This document shows, one piece after another, positions 57,936-64,000 of a stretch of 64,000 nt of DNA. Source of the DNA: Oscillospiraceae bacterium (GTDB lineage: Bacteria > Bacillota > Clostridia > Oscillospirales > Ruminococcaceae); assembly GCA_028692035.1 (NCBI GenBank), contig JAQUYD010000006.1:1-64000 (forward strand), read 5' to 3'. Under the pieces are notes generated by a model. It made no database searches and was not told the DNA's origin. It saw nothing but the letters and a program-made list of their open reading frames with translations. The position numbers and the translations under genes were made by a program. Every line of letters begins with the position of its first letter. Position 1 is the stretch's first letter.

Positions 57936-59051
57936 ATGCTCATGAATTTTGAAATTGACAACTACGTCGATAAAGGCGTTGCTATCAAAGTGGTCGGCGT
58001 CGGCGGCGGCGGCGGCAATGCGGTTAACCGGATGATTTCTTCCGGCATGCAGAGCGTAGAATTCATTTCTCTGAATACGGACAGCCAGGTTCTTTCCTCC
58101 TCAAATGCAACGCAAAAGATTCAGATTGGCATAAAATCCACCCGCGGCAAAGGCGCCGGCGGGCACCCGGAGATCGGCCAGAAAGCGGCGGAGGAAAGCC
58201 GGGAAGAAATTTCTTCGACCCTAAAAGGAACCGATATGCTATTTGTAGCCGCGGGGATGGGCGGCGGCACCGGTACCGGCGCAGCGCCGGTCGTGGCACA
58301 GATCGCCAAGGAGATGGGGATCCTCACTGTCGGCATTGTGACAAAACCCTTTGCTTTTGAAGGCCGCCGGCGGATGGAACAGGCCGAGATGGGCATCCTT
58401 GCGCTGAGAGAACATGTGGACGCGTTGGTGGTTGTTCCCAACGAAAAACTTAAATATTTGTCTGATACGAAGATTACACTGGTCAATGCGTTCGAGGTGG
58501 CGGACGATGTGCTGCGGCACGGCGTGCAAAGCATTTCGGACCTAATCAATATTCCGGGGCTCATCAACCTTGACTTTGCGGATGTCACCGCTGTGATGAA
58601 AGACGCGGGACAAGCCCACATGGGCGTGGGCCGCGCCTCCGGCAAGGACAAGGCTGCCGACGCGGCGGCGGCGGCGATTTCCAGCCCGCTGCTGGAAACT
58701 TCGATCAATGGGGCCAAGGGCGTGATTATCAACATTATCGCTTCACCGGATATCAGCTTAGAGGATGTGGATTTGGCCTCCAGCATGGTGCGGGACGTGG
58801 CGAATCCAGATGCGAACATCATCTGGGGCGCGGCGCTTGACCCGACCTTCAACGACGAAATGCAGGTGACGGTTATCGCCACCGATTTTGAGGCGGAGGA
58901 GCCGTTTAAGCAGGAGGAAAAGCCGCAGGAAAACCCAATTGAAGAGAAGGATCCGGCTTCGGAAATCCTAAAAAGCCTGGGGATCAGCGACGGGGAAGAG
59001 AAACGGGAGATCGACGAGTTTGAAGAGATCCGTAAAATCTTTGACCGGTAA
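57936..59051 (+). CDS. ftsZ: Cell division protein FtsZ
   Basis: [33 protein letters not shown]. Confidence 0.98.
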   Translation: MLMNFEIDNYVDKGVAIKVVGVGGGGGNAVNRMISSGMQSVEFISLNTDSQVLSSSNATQKIQIGIKSTRGKGAGGHPEIGQKAAEESREEISSTLKGTDMLFVAAGMGGGTGTGAAPVVAQIAKEMGILTVGIVTKPFAFEGRRRMEQAEMGILALREHVDALVVVPNEKLKYLSDTKITLVNAFEVADDVLRHGVQSISDLINIPGLINLDFADVTAVMKDAGQAHMGVGRASGKDKAADAAAAAISSPLLETSINGAKGVIINIIASPDISLEDVDLASSMVRDVANPDANIIWGAALDPTFNDEMQVTVIATDFEAEEPFKQEEKPQENPIEEKDPASEILKSLGISDGEEKREIDEFEEIRKIFDR

Positions 59052-59183
59052 CAAGCGTGTTGCGTGCCGCGGAATACATGATGTGTTCCGCGGATTTTTG
59101 TTTCTGGAACCGGTATCCTGCAGGGCGGGCATACGGCGAAAAGAATGGGGAAAGATAATCAAAAACGAAACCGGGGGAGACGG

Positions 59184-60419
59184 ATGAAACGAAAAAGAAT
59201 TGCTGCACTATTGGCGGCGGCATTGTCCTGTTTGGGCCTTGCGGGCTGTACCGCAGGAGAAAGCGGCAGCCTTTCGTCAGTGGAGCAGGGTCCCTATGGG
59301 GATGGGGTATATGAAGCGCAGATGCCCGCATACGAAAACGGATGGCGGGAGTATGGGAAGATTACAGTGACCGACGGGTATATTACCGATGTGGAATACG
59401 ACGCGTTGGACGAGGCGGGAAAGAAAAAAAGCCAGGATACGGCCTATCGGGACAGTATGGCCACAGGGAATGCGGCTGGTGGTTTGCCCGCCACCTACCC
59501 GGAAAAGGCGTACAGCGCGCTCGTAGATGATTTTCGCGCCGCAGGGTATGACTCGGAGCAGGTGGAAGCGGTAGCCGGGGCCACGGTGTCCTCCGGGAAT
59601 TTTAAAAAGGTCATGGCGGCTTTGATGGACTTTGTCCGGGCGGGAAATCCGGGGAGCATGACCCTGCCGTTGTACCAAGATGGCATTTATGAAGTGGAGA
59701 TGCCGGCATATGACAACGGCTGGAAGGATTTTATCCAGGTTACGGTCACAAAAGGTGAAGTGGAGACGGTCCTGTTCGACGCCAAAAAGGAAAGCGGAGA
59801 TTTAAAATCCGCCGACGAGGGCTACAAAAACAGCATGATCGCTGGAAATGCGGCCAACGGCCTGCCGGAAACCTATCCGGCGGATTATGCCCAGCGGCTG
59901 GTGGAAAATTACAAGCAGGCGGGGTCGGTAGAAGAAATGGATGGCGTAGCCGGAGCCACGATTTCTACCCGCAATTTTAAAAAGCTATTAAAACACGCAT
60001 TGGAAAAAGCAAAAGAGGGCGCTGCCACGATCAGCACCGCCCCGGTTTTTGAGGATGGCAGCTACCGCGCGCAGCTCAGCGCGCCGGATGAGGGGTGGAC
60101 TGAATTTGTGATTCTGACCATCCAGGACAATGCCATTACCCAAATTACCTTTGACGCCATGGACGAAACCGGCGCGTATAAATCCAAAGACGCCGATTAT
60201 CAGGCGCAGATGGAGCAAAATGGGGCGGGCACCTATCCGGCAAAATTTTATCCGGAGATTATCCAGGAATTTATCAAAAAACAATACCTGCCAGATGATA
60301 TGGAGACAGTTGCAGGTGCAACCCAGTCGACCAAAAACTTTAAAAGGCTGGTGATCGCCGCGCTGGAAAAGGCGTTGTACGGCGATCAGGAAATGGTAAC
60401 GGTGGACGCGGCGGAATAG
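59184..60419 (+). CDS. Lipoprotein with three tandem FMN-bind domains
   Basis: Lipobox LGLAGC; three repeats each ending in AGAT(V/I/Q)S(S/T)xNFK. Confidence 0.88.
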   Translation: MKRKRIAALLAAALSCLGLAGCTAGESGSLSSVEQGPYGDGVYEAQMPAYENGWREYGKITVTDGYITDVEYDALDEAGKKKSQDTAYRDSMATGNAAGGLPATYPEKAYSALVDDFRAAGYDSEQVEAVAGATVSSGNFKKVMAALMDFVRAGNPGSMTLPLYQDGIYEVEMPAYDNGWKDFIQVTVTKGEVETVLFDAKKESGDLKSADEGYKNSMIAGNAANGLPETYPADYAQRLVENYKQAGSVEEMDGVAGATISTRNFKKLLKHALEKAKEGAATISTAPVFEDGSYRAQLSAPDEGWTEFVILTIQDNAITQITFDAMDETGAYKSKDADYQAQMEQNGAGTYPAKFYPEIIQEFIKKQYLPDDMETVAGATQSTKNFKRLVIAALEKALYGDQEMVTVDAAE

Positions 60420-60467
60420 GAAATCAAAAAATGGAGGCTGGTTAAGCCTCATAAGAACATGTACTGT

Positions 60468-60510
60468 AAAGCGGCGCGGCCTTGATCAATCAAGGCCGCG
60501 CCGCTTTTTG
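60468..60510. terminator. Strong rho-independent terminator
   Basis: AAAGCGGCGCGGCCTTGA-tcaa-TCAAGGCCGCGCCGCTTT. Confidence 0.92.
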
Positions 60511-60603
60511 CCATTTGCGGCAAAAGAGACTTTTCTGCTTTTATGCCTGTGTCAACGCGATGAGCGCCTGACCGATATCCGCGTTGATACAAACTGGAAT
60601 TTA

Positions 60604-61992
60604 TTACTTCAATAGTTGCCCTGCTGGCAGCAATTCATTTTTCAACTTTGGAATTATAACACTAAAAAACAAGATTGCGCTGAAAATTGCTCCAATGGCA
60701 TCCGATATTGTTCCGGCCAAAAAGACGAAGGAAACATCGGCTATAAGTGGAATAACAAAAATGCAAATGACATAAACAATTTTTCGGAAAACGGAAAGTG
60801 GAAATGCAAACCTCACTTTTCCCATAGCAGTCAGCCCATCCACAAGGGCATACTGCACAGCCACACCGATCAGAGCCATCGTATACATCCGAAGGCTGGC
60901 GGAAGCCTGCAGGTTTAAGCTACTGTCCTGTAAAAACAGCCCGGTGAACAATTGCGGAAATACCTGTACGCCAATCCACAAAAATCCGATATAGGCTCCA
61001 CAAAGTGCAAATACACCAATAAATGCTTGACGGATTTTTTTGTAATGGCCGGCTCCGTAGTGGTAACTGTAAATTGTACCGCAGCCGGACGTGATCCCCT
61101 GCGCAGGGCAGGAAACAATCGTCATAAAACTCTGCACTACCGTTGCGCAGGTGATCAGTTGGTCGCCCCGGCTGATCCCTCCATATTTTCGGAGTATCAC
61201 ATTCAGCAGAATAATGATCAGATTGTCGAGAAGCGTGATCAAAAAGGACATGGAGCCGATGGATAAAATGCGCTGACAGAGTTCCCGCTTCAACCTGCAA
61301 AATCGCAAACGTATCGGCATTTTAGGGCTGCGAAGTTGCCAAACCACATAGACGGCCATGCAGCACTGGGAAATAACGGTTGCAGCAGCGGCCCCGGCAA
61401 TTCCCATATGAAAGACGAAAATCAACAGCGGGTCAAGAATAACATTTACCGCCGCTCCGATCACTACCGACAACATCCCCTGTTTTGAATACCCCTGTGC
61501 CAGAAGGAACTGGTTTAGCCCAACGCCACATAAAGAAGCCACTGTTCCGCAAATGTAAATCGTGAAGTAGGTATTGGTATAAGGGTACATAGTCTCACTG
61601 CACCCCAGCAGATAGAGCAGCGGCCGCCGCACCAAAAGCAAAACAACCGTAAGGAAAAGGGAAAGCCCTAAAAGCAGCAAGACCGCATTTCCCAAAACGG
61701 TATTTGCCCGTTTCTGGTCTTTCTGCCCCAGACTGATACTCATACTGGAAGCGCCCCCGATGCCCACCATATACGCGAAGGCGGTAACCGCTGTTAAAGC
61801 CGGGGCACAGATTCCGATACTTGCAAGGGCAGTTCCTCCGGTTTCCGGGATCTGCCCCACAAAAATGCGGTCAACAATGCTGTAGAGCATATTAAAAAAC
61901 TGCCCGAGCATAGCAGGAACCCCCAAACGAATAATCAGGTGTTGTACAGAATTTCCTTCCAATAGTTCCTCGGTCGTATGATGTTTAGGCAT
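60604..61992 (-). CDS. MATE family efflux transporter
   Basis: 12-TM protein, PAMLGQFFNMLYSIVDRIFVGQIPETGGTALASIGICAP. Confidence 0.93.
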   Translation of the reverse strand: MPKHHTTEELLEGNSVQHLIIRLGVPAMLGQFFNMLYSIVDRIFVGQIPETGGTALASIGICAPALTAVTAFAYMVGIGGASSMSISLGQKDQKRANTVLGNAVLLLLGLSLFLTVVLLLVRRPLLYLLGCSETMYPYTNTYFTIYICGTVASLCGVGLNQFLLAQGYSKQGMLSVVIGAAVNVILDPLLIFVFHMGIAGAAAATVISQCCMAVYVVWQLRSPKMPIRLRFCRLKRELCQRILSIGSMSFLITLLDNLIIILLNVILRKYGGISRGDQLITCATVVQSFMTIVSCPAQGITSGCGTIYSYHYGAGHYKKIRQAFIGVFALCGAYIGFLWIGVQVFPQLFTGLFLQDSSLNLQASASLRMYTMALIGVAVQYALVDGLTAMGKVRFAFPLSVFRKIVYVICIFVIPLIADVSFVFLAGTISDAIGAIFSAILFFSVIIPKLKNELLPAGQLLK

Positions 61993-61993
61993 T

Positions 61994-62347
61994 ACAGTAC
62001 ACCAAATCCGAAACGGGCGGGCAGCAAAAATGCGTACCTGCCCGTTTCATTCCTTTCCGTAGTGGTTCTTTCTTCCTGAATGGTATTGGAGTTCTGGTTA
62101 TAGGCTTTCGCCACGCATTTCCATTCGCCATTCATCTTCAGCAGAAGAGAACGTCTGCGAAGTCGATGCAGTTGCCCCAGCCTTCTTCCAGCACACGCAC
62201 AACGGCCAGAGCTTCTTCTACCATCAGCACATCAACGCGGGTTTTGAAATTATCACCACCTGGTACGGTGTCAACATTCTGGTAAAACTGCTCAATAGAG
62301 CCCATGCTCCACAGCCGTAAGCCGAAGGCTTTTATGGTATTGTCCAA
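61994..62347 (-). pseudogene. Frameshifted NTF2/lumazine-binding-like gene fragment
   Basis: VRVLEEGWGNCIDFADVLFC* continues in another frame as LLKMNGEWKCVAKAYNQNSNTIQEE. Confidence 0.5.
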
Positions 62348-62386
62348 ACAGATCCGGAATCATCTGTCCATTTTTCTTCTGCTTTT

Positions 62387-62431
62387 TCTCTAATTTGTTA
62401 TAAAGCGAAATGCTTTATAACAAATTAGAGA
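62387..62431. repeat. Perfect 20-bp-arm inverted repeat, 5-nt loop
   Basis: TCTCTAATTTGTTATAAAGC-GAAAT-GCTTTATAACAAATTAGAGA. Confidence 0.85.
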
Positions 62432-62973
62432 TTGTTTCCAAGTTCAAAGGCTTTTTGAATTTCGGGCTTTCCGGCGATGTCGCCCACATCACCGTTTCCT
62501 CCTGCAAGGACATGGCCCAGATTATTCCACTTCAGATGTTCCATCAGATGGTCATAATAAAGCACAACATCCTCAAAGCCATATCCCTCTGCTGACATCA
62601 GCAGCGCTGATGATTTGTTGTGTCCACGGAGTAAATTGCCGTCACCCTCCTCCAGCGCAAACAGGCGGTCAATCGCTGTTCTGATCTGACCACTCATATT
62701 CCAGTAGTACAGCGGAGTCGCAAGAACAATCACATCACATTCCTTTACCGCCGGATAAATCTGCATCATATCATCCTTTTGAACGCAAGGACATTCTCTG
62801 CTGCTGTGGCCGCCAAAGCATCCTTTACAGCCATGAATGTTCATACTGTCCAGAAAGAACTCCGTTACTGCGTTTCCCGCACTTTCTGCGCCCTTGGTAA
62901 AAGAATGTACCAGCGCAGATGTATTTCCATTTTTTCGTGGACTTCCATTCAAAATAACTATATTTTTTCCCAT
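62425..62973 (-). CDS. NAD(P)H-dependent FMN reductase/flavodoxin family protein
   Basis: IVILNGSPRKNGNTSALVHSFTKGA...CKGCFGG...ATPLYYWNMSGQ. Confidence 0.92.
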   Translation of the reverse strand: MGKNIVILNGSPRKNGNTSALVHSFTKGAESAGNAVTEFFLDSMNIHGCKGCFGGHSSRECPCVQKDDMMQIYPAVKECDVIVLATPLYYWNMSGQIRTAIDRLFALEEGDGNLLRGHNKSSALLMSAEGYGFEDVVLYYDHLMEHLKWNNLGHVLAGGNGDVGDIAGKPEIQKAFELGNNL

Positions 62974-62984
62974 ATATACCTCGC

Positions 62985-63518
62985 TTATTTCTTCATCAAG
63001 TCAGCGCCGCTTTTCCATGCCTGCCCAACTTTTTCGCCAATGGCAAAATAGCCATGCTGCATCTGGTCGAAAGCAAACGCATGAATTTTTGCTGCGTCAA
63101 TTTTGCCTGCATCATCCAATACTTTTTCATCTGCAATTACATTGATGATTTTCCCAAGGACGCGCAGACCATAAGGCTGGTTCTGCATTTCCACTACTTC
63201 GCACTCTAACGTAATCGGGTATTCTGTAATAACCGGAGCATCCACACGTTCACTCTTCACTGCATGAAGTCCTGTCCGTTCAAATTTATCCGCCATCTTG
63301 TTTGAAGTAGCAATGCCGAGGAAATCGGATTCTCTCAGCGTATCCACTCCTGGAACAGCAAGTGTAAACGCTTTTCTTGCTTCAATGTTTTCAACTGTCT
63401 TATGTTCGGCTTCCAGATTCAGTGCGACCATGTTCTCAGCACAGATTCCACCCCATGCCATCATCATAACATCGACCGTTTCATCCTCGTTATAAGTTCC
63501 AATCATATAGGTCGGCAT
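62985..63518 (-). CDS. Flavin reductase family protein (flavoredoxin-like)
   Basis: MPTYMIGTYNEDETVDVMMMAWGGICAENMVALNL...FLGIATSNKMADKFE. Confidence 0.85.
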   Translation of the reverse strand: MPTYMIGTYNEDETVDVMMMAWGGICAENMVALNLEAEHKTVENIEARKAFTLAVPGVDTLRESDFLGIATSNKMADKFERTGLHAVKSERVDAPVITEYPITLECEVVEMQNQPYGLRVLGKIINVIADEKVLDDAGKIDAAKIHAFAFDQMQHGYFAIGEKVGQAWKSGADLMKK

Positions 63519-63683
63519 CGGAAACAGGTACGGCTGTACGCTAAATTTTTTTTCATAATTTTTCTCCTTTTCTTTTTCACAATTTGACTTTTATTGCCTA
63601 TGACATTATAATCATAGCAAGAATAAAACTTTTTTCAAGTACGCACATTCAAGTGCGATACTTACTTAAAGGAGAGTGTGAAA

Positions 63684-64000
63684 ATGGGGATTATGTGCAT
63701 TCATGACGCAAACTTAGAGGGCACTGGTTTTAGCTACACAATGTCTCTAATTCAAGGGAAATATAAAATGTTTATTCTGTATACCCTTATGGAATTTAAG
63801 GTAGTCCGCTTTAACGAACTAAAAAAATATATAAAGACGATTTCCTACAAGACCCTTAGCTCAACATTAAAGGAATTAGAAACAGATGGTCTTGTCCACC
63901 GAGAGGAGTACCCGCAAATTCCTCCAAAAGTGGAGTATAGCTTAACTGAAAAGGGGAAATCTCTCATTCCAATATTGGATGGCATGTGTGAATGGGGAGA
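63684..64000 (+). CDS. HxlR-family transcriptional regulator (partial, runs off window)
   Basis: MSLIQGKYKMFILYTLMEFKVVRFNELKKYIKTISYKTLSSTLKELETDGLVHREEYPQIPPKVEYSLTEKGKSL. Confidence 0.9.
   Translation, partial: MGIMCIHDANLEGTGFSYTMSLIQGKYKMFILYTLMEFKVVRFNELKKYIKTISYKTLSSTLKELETDGLVHREEYPQIPPKVEYSLTEKGKSLIPILDGMCEWG

Overview
Clostridia-like (Firmicutes) chromosome window with three parts. (1) About 1-22.4 kb is the right-hand part of an integrated mobilizable element. It carries an AAA/RepA-like ATPase, a MOBV relaxase with a recognisable oriT-like site upstream, and a defense block. The block is one co-directional operon in which a short type II CBASS-like cassette (HNH-SAVED effector, CD-NTase, stand-alone E2-like protein, small membrane protein) sits between hsdM and hsdS of a type I restriction-modification system, followed by small ORFs, hsdR and a zinc metalloprotease. 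Next comes a two-gene unit of a sigma-70-family factor overlapping a large RecQ-like helicase, which I cannot assign to a named system. The element ends in an att-like core (GCGAGTGGGAATAA, 19857-19870). A second, mostly deleted element (integrase, XRE regulator, HTH protein, truncated copy of the same ATPase) follows and ends in a second att-like core (GCGAGTGGGAGTAA, 22407-22420), which suggests tandem accretion at a guaA-3'-type site. (2) About 22.9-60.5 kb is housekeeping: GtrA-type glycosyltransferase, DUF368, UvrD/PcrA helicase, thyX, tmk, mltG, U32 peptidase, HPr, uvrC, rsmD, coaD, a MarR-ABC exporter pair, cysteine synthase, and a dcw cluster (mraZ to ftsZ) with no murD, murC or ftsA in it. 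A lipoprotein with three FMN-bind repeats follows. (3) About 60.6-64 kb holds a MATE transporter, a frameshifted NTF2-like fragment, two flavoproteins and a partial HxlR regulator. All calls come from reading the supplied sequence and ORF translations; no database search was run.
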